Source: UBA2428 sp002343545
GTDB taxonomy: Bacteria; Bdellovibrionota; UBA2428
Direction: 5' to 3'
NCBI GenBank assembly: GCA_937952285.1
Contig: CALFZE010000005.1
Location: forward strand, 1-47,246
Length of the DNA stretch: 47,246 nt
The translations under genes were made by a program, and so were the position numbers. Every line of letters begins with the position of its first letter. Position 1 is the first letter of the stretch. This document shows, piece by piece, positions 7,651 to 15,274 of the stretch. The notes beneath the pieces were generated by a model, which was not told the DNA's origin, searched no databases, and worked only from the letters and a program-made list of their open reading frames with translations.

Positions 7651-9270
7651 ATGACCCCGCTGAAAGCGCGTTTGACGACCGCCAAACTTAAGACTTTGGC
7701 GCAACTCGCCTCGACTTCCGACCGTACGCTCTTCGTGGGCTTCGCGTCGAAGGAAGGCAAGGCCGTTCCCGTCGCCGCCCTCAAAGGCAACAAGGACCTC
7801 ACGGCGGCCCTAGCGCTCGCGAGCGCGGGCTTCGAAGGCAAGTCCGAGTCGAGCTTCTCCACGCTGCACGCCAAGGCCGCGAGCCAAGGCCAGCTCGACT
7901 ACGACCGCGTCATGGGCGTCGGCGTCGGCGGCACCGAAGACTGCCACCCGCAAGCGATCCTCGCGCTCGGCGGCAAAATCGCGCGCCTCGTGAAGGAAGG
8001 CAAGGCCACGAAGGCCGACCTCGTGATCGACTCTTTCTTCAACGCGCCGGGCTCGGTCTCGGGCAAGGACGCACCGAAGGACTTCGCGGGCCGCCCGCTC
8101 CTCGACCAGGCCCTCACGAAAGAAGACATCGCGGAGAAGCTTCTTCTCGGCGTGCTCCTCGGCCTTTACGACTTCAACCAGTACAAATCCAAGAAGACGA
8201 GCTTCGAGCCCGAGATCCGCGTCGTCTCGACGCTCCTCGACGAGCGCAAACTCAAAAGCGTGGTCGAGAAGGCCACGGCCCTCGCGACGGCGGCTTACTT
8301 CACGCGCGACCTTCAGACGATTCCGGGCAACGACCTTCCCCCGGCCGAGCTTGCCCGCAAATCGCAAGAAGCCGGCCGCAAACACGGCTTCAAGGTGACG
8401 GTCTGGGACGAGAAGAAGCTGCAAAGCGAAGGCATGAACGGCATCCTGACCGTCGGCAAGGGCAGCGACGAGCCGCCCCGCCTCATCGTCATGGAGCACA
8501 ACGCCGCCAAGAAGGGCGTCCCGACGCTCGTGCTCATCGGTAAGGGCGTGACCTTCGACACCGGCGGTATCTGCATCAAGCCGGCCGCCGGCATGGAAGA
8601 GATGAAGATGGACATGAGCGGCGCCGCCGCCGTCATCGGCGCGATGTGCGCGATCGCCGACCTCGAAGTCGCGATCCGCGTCGTCGGCATCGTGGCCGCC
8701 GCCGAGAACATGCCGAGCGGCAACGCCGTTCGGCCGGGCGACATCTACACCGCCTTCGACGGCCAAACGGTCGAAGTCATCAACACCGACGCCGAAGGCC
8801 GTCTCGTGCTGGCGGATGCGCTCAGCTACGCGAAGAGCTTCAACCCCGACGCCGTCGTCGACGTGGCGACGCTCACGGGCGCCTGCATCGTGGCCCTCGG
8901 CCACGTGTCGAGCGGTCTCATGGGCAACAACGCCCAGCTCCTCGACGCCGTGAAGCGCGCTTCCTCGCGCGCCGGCGAGAAGGTTTGGGAACTGCCGCTC
9001 TACGCCGAGTACAAGGAAGACATGCGCTCCAAAGTCGCGGACTACCGCAACTCGGGCGACCGCACGGGCGGCTCGCAAAAGGGCGCCACCTTCCTGAACT
9101 TCTTCGTGGACGGCGCTTACCCGTGGGCCCACCTTGACGTGGCCGGCACCGCCGACACGCCGAAGGGCCAAGGCGCGCACTGCCCGCCGGACGTCGGCAC
9201 GGCCGTGCCGATGCGCTCGCTCGTCGAGCTCGCCGAGAACTTCCGCCAGCTCTTCAAGGGCGCGAAGTAA
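7651..9270 (+). CDS. pepA: Leucyl (cytosol) aminopeptidase, family M17
   Basis: 539 residues. A two-metal aminopeptidase that removes N-terminal residues from peptides in the cytoplasm. The signature NTDAEGRL is at 378-385. Metal ligands line up as K298, D303, D321, D380 and E382, with catalytic K310 and R384, at the same relative spacing as in E. coli PepA. The N-terminal 200 residues form the variable domain. Start choice: AAGGAG at 7633-7638 precedes the ATG at 7651; an in-frame ATG at 7624 has no Shine-Dalgarno sequence. A very strong terminator follows at 9291. The gene stands alone, divergent from the ICMT-like gene 43 bp away. Confidence 0.95.
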   Translation: MTPLKARLTTAKLKTLAQLASTSDRTLFVGFASKEGKAVPVAALKGNKDLTAALALASAGFEGKSESSFSTLHAKAASQGQLDYDRVMGVGVGGTEDCHPQAILALGGKIARLVKEGKATKADLVIDSFFNAPGSVSGKDAPKDFAGRPLLDQALTKEDIAEKLLLGVLLGLYDFNQYKSKKTSFEPEIRVVSTLLDERKLKSVVEKATALATAAYFTRDLQTIPGNDLPPAELARKSQEAGRKHGFKVTVWDEKKLQSEGMNGILTVGKGSDEPPRLIVMEHNAAKKGVPTLVLIGKGVTFDTGGICIKPAAGMEEMKMDMSGAAAVIGAMCAIADLEVAIRVVGIVAAAENMPSGNAVRPGDIYTAFDGQTVEVINTDAEGRLVLADALSYAKSFNPDAVVDVATLTGACIVALGHVSSGLMGNNAQLLDAVKRASSRAGEKVWELPLYAEYKEDMRSKVADYRNSGDRTGGSQKGATFLNFFVDGAYPWAHLDVAGTADTPKGQGAHCPPDVGTAVPMRSLVELAENFRQLFKGAK

Positions 9271-9290
9271 CGTCGCGAAAACGCAAAAGC

Positions 9291-9331
9291 AAAAGGCCTC
9301 GGGATCCAAAGATCCCGAGGCCTTTTTTATT
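9291..9331 (+). terminator. Rho-independent terminator after the aminopeptidase gene
   Basis: A perfect 16-bp stem (AAAAGGCCTCGGGATC at 9291-9306 with its complement at 9311-9326), a 4-nt CAAA loop and a T-run form a textbook terminator 20 bp after the stop. Because the stem begins with AAAA, it could also stop transcription coming from rpoZ on the other strand. Confidence 0.95.
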
Positions 9332-9380
9332 TTCTAATCAAAGTCTCCCGAGATCTCGAGCGACCCCGAACGAGCGCGAT

Positions 9381-9632
9381 TTACTCGCGCTGATCCGCCG
9401 GCAGGTTCTCGTCCGGAGTCTCATCGACGTCCAGGATCTGCCAACCTTCGGGGAGACGAACGGTGCGCTCGGCGATTTCGCGGAGGGCGATCACGGCCGG
9501 CTTGTTGTTCGGAGCGTCGACCTGCGGGCGCGAACCCTTCATGAGTTGCTTCGTGCGCTTGGCGGCCAAGTGCACGAGGGCAAAGCGGTTCGGGCAATGG
9601 ATGAGGCAGTCTTCGACGGTTACGCGTGCCAT
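9381..9632 (-). CDS. rpoZ: DNA-directed RNA polymerase omega subunit
   Basis: 83 residues from the ATG at 9630-9632. It starts MARVTVEDCL and continues with NRFALVHLAAKRTKQL, the characteristic omega-subunit N-terminal core that contacts the beta-prime subunit. AGGAG lies 5 bp before this ATG; a longer frame starting at 9677 lacks such support. The length fits the omega family. spoT or gmk, frequent neighbours in other bacteria, are absent. The terminator at 9291-9331 lies downstream, between it and the convergent aminopeptidase gene. Confidence 0.93.
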   Translation of the reverse strand: MARVTVEDCLIHCPNRFALVHLAAKRTKQLMKGSRPQVDAPNNKPAVIALREIAERTVRLPEGWQILDVDETPDENLPADQRE

Positions 9633-9705
9633 AAGCTCCTGGAAATAGCTTTCCCGACGGGCCCTGTCCAGGCCCAAAGCCCTGATTTATGAGGTCTTTC
9701 AAAAA

Positions 9706-9822
9706 AGATCCTCTTCCAGCGGCTTGCGGGCAAGGCTAGGCGCCGCCGGCCGCAGGGAGCGAAGTGTATTTGAATACTCGAGCGACCGAGAACGCAGCCC
9801 ACAAGGCGCTAGAAGAGGATCT
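9706..9822. repeat. Palindromic intergenic element, copy 2
   Basis: Outer arms AGATCCTCTTC (9706-9716) and GAAGAGGATCT (9812-9822) pair perfectly over 11 bp and extend by four more pairs after one mismatch. In the centre GTATT (9766-9770) and AATAC (9773-9777) form a short hairpin flanked by GGGAGCGAAGT and CGAGCGACCGAG. The inner part resembles the element at 6874-6941. The right arm overlaps the last codons of the gene ending at 9821. It lies between two genes transcribed leftwards (9821-10456 and rpoZ). Confidence 0.6.
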
Positions 9823-10456
9823 AGCGAGTGCCGACGGGTTCGTCGTCCGGGTCCTTAAAGTCGCCGGCGGGCTGGATCCCCGTCATGCGGGCGATGTTGG
9901 CCGGGAAGAAGCGCAGCTGTTCGTCGGTCAAGAGACGGAAGCGGGTCTGGCGGTAGGCCTCGGGCACCCGGTCGGCCTTGATGAGGAGCTCCACGAAGCC
10001 ATGCGGGGTCACGGGCTCGCGCTGCGGCCCGTAAACTTCGATCTTCTCGATGGCTTCGAAGGGAAAGACCCCTTCTTGGGCCCGCGCATGGCGCCCCGGG
10101 GGCGTGTGGACGAAGCGGAACTCGCCGCGGGTCCGGTCGAAGGCGACCTTCATCTTCTCTTGGCGGCGCACGATCACCAAAAAGTAGATCGCCGCGCCCA
10201 CGATGAGGATGCTCCAAGTCGCGACGCTATGGAGGAGCCGCGCCGTCGAGGTCTCGAGGCCCATGTCGAACATGAGCCAACGGCCCGGCTGGTTGCGGAT
10301 CGTCAGCCAACCCGCCAGCAGAATGAGCGCGAGCGCCAAGAGGCGCCCCCGAATCGCGCCGAGCTTGAGTGGCCAAGCGAGCGGACCCGCCGGACGACGC
10401 TCCAAATCGAGTTCAAACGTGCCTTTTTGAAAGTGGGTTCCCGCAACCTCGAACAT
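9821..10456 (-). CDS. Two-helix membrane protein of unknown function
   Basis: 211 residues. A short N-terminal cytoplasmic stretch is followed by two hydrophobic helices (about 38-53 and 75-94), then a soluble C-terminal region. The region from about residue 98 (KMKVAFDRTRGEFRF ... FPFEAIEKIEVYG) alternates strands like the PH-like domains found in some bacterial membrane proteins, but this is only an impression. No catalytic motif is visible. It is transcribed divergently from the SDR-like gene 37 bp away. A structured repeat overlaps its 3' end. Confidence 0.7.
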   Translation of the reverse strand: MFEVAGTHFQKGTFELDLERRPAGPLAWPLKLGAIRGRLLALALILLAGWLTIRNQPGRWLMFDMGLETSTARLLHSVATWSILIVGAAIYFLVIVRRQEKMKVAFDRTRGEFRFVHTPPGRHARAQEGVFPFEAIEKIEVYGPQREPVTPHGFVELLIKADRVPEAYRQTRFRLLTDEQLRFFPANIARMTGIQPAGDFKDPDDEPVGTR

Positions 10457-10493
10457 GGACTCTGGAACTAGCAGAGTTTAGAAGCCCATTCCA

Positions 10494-11387
10494 ATGCGCG
10501 ACGAATCGGGCCTCTTGTTGACCTCTCCGCTCTCGGGTTTGGGCTACCAAACGGCCGGCGCGCTGCAACGGCTCGGCCGCCGCATGACGGCGTTGCTCCC
10601 CTCGACGGACGCGCAGGGCCAACTGCGCGCGGTCCCGATGCCGACCCACGTCTTTGACTGGCAAGCCGGCACCGCCGACGCCGAAGCTCCCGCGAACCAC
10701 GACTCGGCGACCGTGCTGCTGAGCCCCGACCCCGAACTTGCCCGCAACGAGGCGCTCAGCGGCGAACGCTTCGCGCGCCTCGCCTCGCTCGTCGAACGAC
10801 TGCACCGCGCGAAGCCCGGCCTCCTCTACGTAAGCGTCTTGCCCTGGGCCAGCCCCGAAGAACACGTGCAACGCGCCCTCGACTTTGGCGGTGGCCGCGG
10901 CCTCGTGCTCCTCGCCCCCGCGCTCTACGGCTTCCGCGACGCGAACCTTATGGACCGCGCGCTCGATCTCGCGCAAGAGCGTCCGGGCGCACTCGCTCAC
11001 GACGCCGACCAAGGCGAAAGCCCGCTGCTCTCGGCCGGCGACGCGGCGGCCTTCGTCTCGGCGGCCACGACCCGCGCCGATCTGCTGGGCAAAGTCATCT
11101 GGATCCCCGCGCAAACGACTTCGCTCAAAGCTTGGCTCGAAGAATTCCGCACGGCCTTCGATGTGAAGGACGCGGGATGGATCGAGCGCCTGCGGAGCGG
11201 CAAACGCCGCATCGCGGGCGAAGTCCGCTTGGGCCCGTCGCAAAGTCCGCGACGTGGCTCGCTCCTCGCGACCGAAGTTTTTCCCTCGCCCCTCACCCGC
11301 CTCGCGCGCAGTTTGCGCGAAATGGCCGGTCACCGAAAGCTTGACCCGCAGAACGACCTTATCTTTCCCGCCGCGCGAGGCCTTTGA
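10494..11387 (+). CDS. Possible NAD(P)-binding SDR-like protein
   Basis: 297 residues. The N-terminus (LLLTSPLSGLGYQTAGALQRLG) looks like a Rossmann beta-alpha unit with a GxxGxxxAxxL pattern, as in extended SDR/epimerase-like proteins. The usual catalytic YxxxK is not evident (a Tyr occurs in LLYVSVLPW), so it may bind a nucleotide without classic SDR chemistry. A C-terminal Arg-rich region follows. Its stop overlaps the start region of trmB, indicating a shared transcript. Function is not known. Confidence 0.62.
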   Translation: MRDESGLLLTSPLSGLGYQTAGALQRLGRRMTALLPSTDAQGQLRAVPMPTHVFDWQAGTADAEAPANHDSATVLLSPDPELARNEALSGERFARLASLVERLHRAKPGLLYVSVLPWASPEEHVQRALDFGGGRGLVLLAPALYGFRDANLMDRALDLAQERPGALAHDADQGESPLLSAGDAAAFVSAATTRADLLGKVIWIPAQTTSLKAWLEEFRTAFDVKDAGWIERLRSGKRRIAGEVRLGPSQSPRRGSLLATEVFPSPLTRLARSLREMAGHRKLDPQNDLIFPAARGL

Positions 11388-11389
11388 CC

Positions 11390-12055
11390 GTGACCACGAA
11401 AGTTGCCCCCAAGAAGCTCAAGGCTTCCAAGCTCCGCATCACCCTCCGCGACGGTCGCGAGCTGCAGTACCACGTCCCCCTCGAAGAGGTGAGCCAGCTC
11501 AATCTGCGCGACCTCATCCCGCCCGACGCGCTCGACCGCCCGCTCGAAGTCGAGATCGGCTGCGGCAAGGGCGAGTTCATCGCCCGTCGCGCGGCCGCCC
11601 ACCCCGGTCGTTACTTCGTGGGCATCGATCGTCGCGCGGACCGCTTTGATTTGACCGAACGCAAGCTCACTCGCCTGGCCGTCGAGAAGAATTGGACGCT
11701 CTTGAACGAAGATGCGCGCGGATTTTTGCAGGGCGGCCTCCCGCCGCTCGCGATGTTGCACGTCTATCACCCCGACCCTTGGCCGAAGGCACGGCACCAC
11801 AAGAATCGTTTCTTCCGCTCACCGGACGCGAAGGAATGGGCTTCCGCCATCGTGAAAGACGGCAGCCTGCGCATCGCCACGGATCACCGCGAGTATTTCG
11901 AGGAGATCCTGGATATCGTCGCGAGCTGGGAGCTCTTCGAACTCGAAGCGCTTTTCGTGAAGCAGTACCACATGGGCCCCCCGCTCACGCATTTCGAAGG
12001 TATCTTCTTGCGTAAGCAGGAGCCCGTCTACAAAGCCGTCTACCGACGCCGTTAG
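11390..12055 (+). CDS. trmB: tRNA (guanine-N7-)-methyltransferase
   Basis: 221 residues from GTG at 11390. It methylates G46 in the tRNA variable loop using SAM. The SAM motif EIGCGKGEF is at about 55-63. The family signature HPDPWPKARHHKNR matches the (F/H)PDPWPKxRHxKRR block of TrmB, and ATDH follows. GCGAGG at 11375-11380 gives good spacing to the GTG at 11390; a TTG at 11384 overlaps the preceding stop and is the alternative start. An N-terminal Lys-rich extension may help tRNA binding. It ends 4 bp from the convergent lipoprotein gene. Confidence 0.93.
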   Translation: MTTKVAPKKLKASKLRITLRDGRELQYHVPLEEVSQLNLRDLIPPDALDRPLEVEIGCGKGEFIARRAAAHPGRYFVGIDRRADRFDLTERKLTRLAVEKNWTLLNEDARGFLQGGLPPLAMLHVYHPDPWPKARHHKNRFFRSPDAKEWASAIVKDGSLRIATDHREYFEEILDIVASWELFELEALFVKQYHMGPPLTHFEGIFLRKQEPVYKAVYRRR

Positions 12056-12059
12056 TCGC

Positions 12060-12620
12060 TTACTTGGACGTGCAAAGCATGGCGACGCTTTCGCCCGATC
12101 CGACCGACCATTCGCTCTGATCCAGATCCAGCGTCTTGAGCGCGCTATCTCGCTTGATCGTCAAGGTGTTGATCCGGGCGAAGACTTCGTCCGTACGGTA
12201 CGTCGGAGCGAACTCGAGTTGGCGGTAGCGCGAAACCGTGACTTTGTTGTAGACGTCCGTTTGGCTCGAGAGGTTCAAGGTCACGTCCTCGATCCGCATG
12301 CGACCGCTGCCCGGCGTGAGGATCTCCTTCAGGACGCTCGGATCGCGCTTAACGGCGTAGCTCTGCTCGTCGTAGGCGGCGCCCGTCTTACGGATGAAGA
12401 GCCGCTCCGTCACTTGCATGCCGTCGGCGGTCTGCGAAAGATCGTACTCGACGCGAAACTCCGAGGCGCTCGGAGCTTTTTCCCGGCACTTCAGACGAAG
12501 CCCCCCGCCCGCGTTGTCCGGTCCGCTCTCGTTCGCGACGAGCCGCTCGGACGGCGCGCTCGCGCAACCCGATACGATCGCCCCCAACGCGATGAGCATT
12601 CCCAGTTTGACCTTAAACAT
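12060..12620 (-). CDS. Predicted lipoprotein downstream of the TIGR02147-type regulator
   Basis: 186 residues. Signal sequence with lipobox VSGC (Cys at about residue 19), followed by a Ser/Asn/Gly-rich linker and a beta-rich body (FRVEYDLSQTADGMQVTERLFI). No family recognised. A strong GGGGGAAGAGG precedes the ATG. The start overlaps the stop of the upstream regulator frame by 8 bp, so the two were probably expressed together. TIGR02147 genes next to a secreted or lipoprotein gene are a recurrent arrangement in Bdellovibrio-type genomes, to my recollection. Confidence 0.8.
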   Translation of the reverse strand: MFKVKLGMLIALGAIVSGCASAPSERLVANESGPDNAGGGLRLKCREKAPSASEFRVEYDLSQTADGMQVTERLFIRKTGAAYDEQSYAVKRDPSVLKEILTPGSGRMRIEDVTLNLSSQTDVYNKVTVSRYRQLEFAPTYRTDEVFARINTLTIKRDSALKTLDLDQSEWSVGSGESVAMLCTSK

Positions 12621-13363
12621 CCTCTTCCCCCTTGGATTTGATTCCTTCGGTCAGCCGAAAGAATTGTAGACTGAGTTGGTAGACCTCGCCGCCCGGCCGC
12701 TGCGCGGCGAGATGCGCGAGCTTGGCGCGAAACTCCAAGACGAGCTCGCGGGCCTGCGGCAAGGCGGACGGATCAAAGCCCATCGCGCAGGAATTCAGCA
12801 GCCGCTCGTTCAGGCTTTGCGCCTCGATCGCGTTTTGGCCGAGATCCATGACCGCGCGATGATGCTCGCGGCCGGCGGCGCTCCCCCGAAACGTGCGGCG
12901 ATCCACTCCCCCTCCAAGCGGAAGTCGTCCATCTCGGTCATCTCGAGGATCGCGAAGTGGTGCCAAGTCCGCACGACCTCGGCTTCGTCACGACTCGCCT
13001 CGTCGACGGGCACCTGATGCGGAGTTTCGGCGAGAAAACGAGCTTCCGAAACTTTGGCGAGCCATTCGTTGCGCTCGTCTTTTCGTCGGGCGCCGCTTGC
13101 AAACGCACGAGGGCCTTCAGGTATCGGGCCTGGGCCGGCGAGAGCGAGGCGAGCCGGGCAACCTTCCCCGTGAGCGCCATGTCGAAGGCGCGCTTCCCCG
13201 CGAGGACGGAAAGCAGCGAGACGTGGCTCTTAAAACCCAAACGACGGGCCGACAGACGGAGCGAGAACCCCGGGTTCTGACGTCTTTTGAAGCTCAACCA
13301 ATCCTTCAAGAAGACCTCGGGGCTCTCGTAGTCTTGCACCCGCGGCGCGACCTCTTCGACCAT
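12613..13363 (-). pseudogene. TIGR02147-family (DUF4423) regulator, broken by two frameshifts
   Basis: Three adjacent reading frames on this strand join into one protein of about 250 residues. The N-terminal part (13363 to about 13080) has FLKDWLSFKRRQNPGFSLRL, then ARRLGFKSHVSLLSVLAGKR, an HTH-like region typical of TIGR02147. The middle part (RTWHHFAILEMTEMDDF, IAARFG) matches the family's central winged-helix segment, and the end (EVYQLSLQFFRLTE) matches the conserved VYQLxxxxFPLT tail. The frames switch at an A4 run (plus-strand TTTT, 13080-13083) and a G5 run (plus-strand CCCCC, 12883-12887). One extra base at each site restores a continuous protein. Either a real pseudogene or two homopolymer sequencing errors. 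Confidence 0.75.
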
Positions 13364-13506
13364 CCGAAAAGTCTACGGCAGAAACTCACGGATCGAGCCG
13401 AAGTCCCCAAAATTTCTGGTCATCTCCGATGACCAGCGGCGCCCCTCTCAGCCCGAAATTCGAACGACCCCCTTATTCGTCCCGCGGATTCCACCGATAG
13501 GGAGAC

Positions 13507-14703
13507 ATGAATCACCGGTGGCGCGGTCTCGCGGTCTTGGCTGTTTTCGCTTCTTTACCGGCCCTGGCCTGGCCCCCTTTTGCGCCGTTGCGGGATATCG
13601 GCGGCGTGCCCCAGCCCGCGAAGCCCGAGACCGTGCGACAGGTCCGCACGGCCAACGTCGTGTGGGCGAATTACCCGCTCATACGGCGGGACTTTCCGAG
13701 CCTCGCCCCTCTCGGCGATGACGAGATCGACGCGTGGCTCGTGCGCCAGGCGGTCGTGTCGCGGGCCCAAGCCGAGCAGACCGAGTTCAACACGAGCATC
13801 CAGACCGGCGACTACGAAGGCAAGGCCGTTCGGCCCAAGGACTATGGCCGGGGGCTCGTCGTCGACACGGGCGCGGGCCTCATCGACGTCAAGGGCGCCG
13901 GCAGCGACAACCCCCGCTACGACTGGGAGGACGGCGATCCCCGCAACGGGAACGTCACCCTAGGCGAGGCCATGCGCGAAGACCTCATGAGCGAGTTGGT
14001 CGAGGACGTCGTGCGCGACGCCGAGCTCGACGTCAAAGTCGTGCGCAACTACGCCGTGATCGACACCGGTTTCGACGTCATCCATCGCAATTCCGCCCGG
14101 CAGGAAGTCGGCCGCAGCCCCGCGGGCATGCTCTTCCGCCAGGCGCATACACGTTTCGAGGACCCGCAAGCGGCGCACGTCGCCGACCGCGGCAAGTATT
14201 ACCTCTGGAACCAGGCGAAGAGTCTCACCGTGGAAAAAGTCCTGCGCCGCTACGGCCTGAGCTCGGAGGGCAGCGGACGGGCCCCCGGCGCGGCCGAAGG
14301 CGGGGTCAACATCCAAGGCACGATGGACGGCGCGATCCTGGACTTCGGGAACTACGTCGCGCGGGACCGTTTCGAGGAGCGCCCCGTCTACCACTTCTAC
14401 GGGACGGAGCCTCTGCTCGCGCCGGGCCCCGGCTTCCTCCAACCCGATCCTCGTTTGCTGGTGCCGATGGCCCAGTGGGGCGCCTTCCGTGCCGGCCACA
14501 TCGACTCGAAAGCGGATCGCCCTTGGGTCTATTCGCACGAGGCCGCCAAGTACATCGCCGAGCGCTTCCGCCGTGGCGACAAAGCCGCCGCCCGCGAAGC
14601 GGCCGCGAACCATCGACGCAACATGTTGGGCCCCGTCAAAGCCGCCTTCCGCCGACGCGCCCAGCTGGGCTGCAAGCGGGCGCTCGACATCGTCTTGCCC
14701 TGA
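13507..14703 (+). CDS. Exported protein with SelO-like pseudokinase motifs
   Basis: 398 residues. A Sec signal peptide (about 1-21, ending LPALA) indicates export. The body carries motifs arranged as in the SelO/YdiU protein-adenylyltransferase fold: DVKGAG with K129 (candidate ATP-binding Lys), LGEAMREDLMSE (153-163; candidate salt-bridge Glu), MLFRQAHTRFED with R211 and R216, and GTMDGAILDFG with D274 and D279 as candidate catalytic/metal residues. The classic NTDN loop of SelO is absent and the loop is shorter, so this would be a distant relative. SelO proteins transfer AMP from ATP to proteins; whether this one acts outside the cytoplasm is unknown. A GGGAG lies before the ATG. Assignment by eye only. 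Confidence 0.6.
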   Translation: MNHRWRGLAVLAVFASLPALAWPPFAPLRDIGGVPQPAKPETVRQVRTANVVWANYPLIRRDFPSLAPLGDDEIDAWLVRQAVVSRAQAEQTEFNTSIQTGDYEGKAVRPKDYGRGLVVDTGAGLIDVKGAGSDNPRYDWEDGDPRNGNVTLGEAMREDLMSELVEDVVRDAELDVKVVRNYAVIDTGFDVIHRNSARQEVGRSPAGMLFRQAHTRFEDPQAAHVADRGKYYLWNQAKSLTVEKVLRRYGLSSEGSGRAPGAAEGGVNIQGTMDGAILDFGNYVARDRFEERPVYHFYGTEPLLAPGPGFLQPDPRLLVPMAQWGAFRAGHIDSKADRPWVYSHEAAKYIAERFRRGDKAAAREAAANHRRNMLGPVKAAFRRRAQLGCKRALDIVLP

Positions 14704-14800
14704 GGATCGCGGCTGGCCGTCGTGGGGTCCGGGCGCCGAGCCCGGGCACTAAAGCCCCGGCGAGAAGCCGCCGATAAAGGCTTCGAAGTGAGGACTCGTC

Positions 14801-15211
14801 ATGTCTAAGCGTTCGAACGCGAAGAAAAAGGCTTCGGCCCCCCGCCGCGAGACCATGCCCCCGGCAACGGCGAAGGCTTTGCCGAAGCTTGCGCCGAAGG
14901 CCGAGCCGAAGGTGAAGTTCTGCAAGACCCTCGATTGCAGCAAGCCCGCCGAAGTCCGCGGCCATTGCCGCCTCCACTTCTTGCACGTTCTCAGGGGCAA
15001 GGCCGAGGGCAGCGGCCAGCCCGAGGGCAAACTGAGCCTTGTCGGCGATCGACGTCGGAATAGCCGTCTTGAAGGCCCCGACGAAGACCGTCGCCCCGAC
15101 GACCAATCCGCCGCCGAGCGGGTCGAAGCCCTGCAGAGCGAGACCGAAGACTTGGTCGGCGACGCCGAAGAACTCCTGCGCGGCTACGGCTACGACGACA
15201 CGGGGACTTAG
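14801..15211 (+). CDS. Small basic/acidic protein with Cys-His motif
   Basis: 136 residues. The first 40 are Lys/Ala/Pro-rich and disordered. A compact motif C41-x4-C46-x9-C56-x2-H59 could bind one zinc ion. It resembles short CxxxxC...GxCxxH stretches seen in small nucleic-acid-related proteins. The region after residue 80 is rich in Arg and Asp, and the C-terminus (ETEDLVGDAEELL) is acidic and helical. GTGAGGA upstream of the ATG supports the start. No named family was recognised. It lies alone between the SelO-like gene and miaB. Confidence 0.65.
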   Translation: MSKRSNAKKKASAPRRETMPPATAKALPKLAPKAEPKVKFCKTLDCSKPAEVRGHCRLHFLHVLRGKAEGSGQPEGKLSLVGDRRRNSRLEGPDEDRRPDDQSAAERVEALQSETEDLVGDAEELLRGYGYDDTGT

Positions 15212-15274
15212 CCCCTCTCCAAAAAACGGTTTTACTTGCCCCCCCGTGCGCGGGTCGGCTAGGTCTAGGCGTCC

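Noticed and set aside
13075..13085. Programmed ribosomal frameshifting to explain the split TIGR02147 gene
   Set aside because: No classic slippery heptamer or downstream structure, and two separate shifts would be needed.
14729..14745. Hairpin CCGGGC-GCCGA-GCCCGG after the SelO-like gene as a terminator
   Set aside because: Short stem and no T-run; such GC hairpins are common by chance here.
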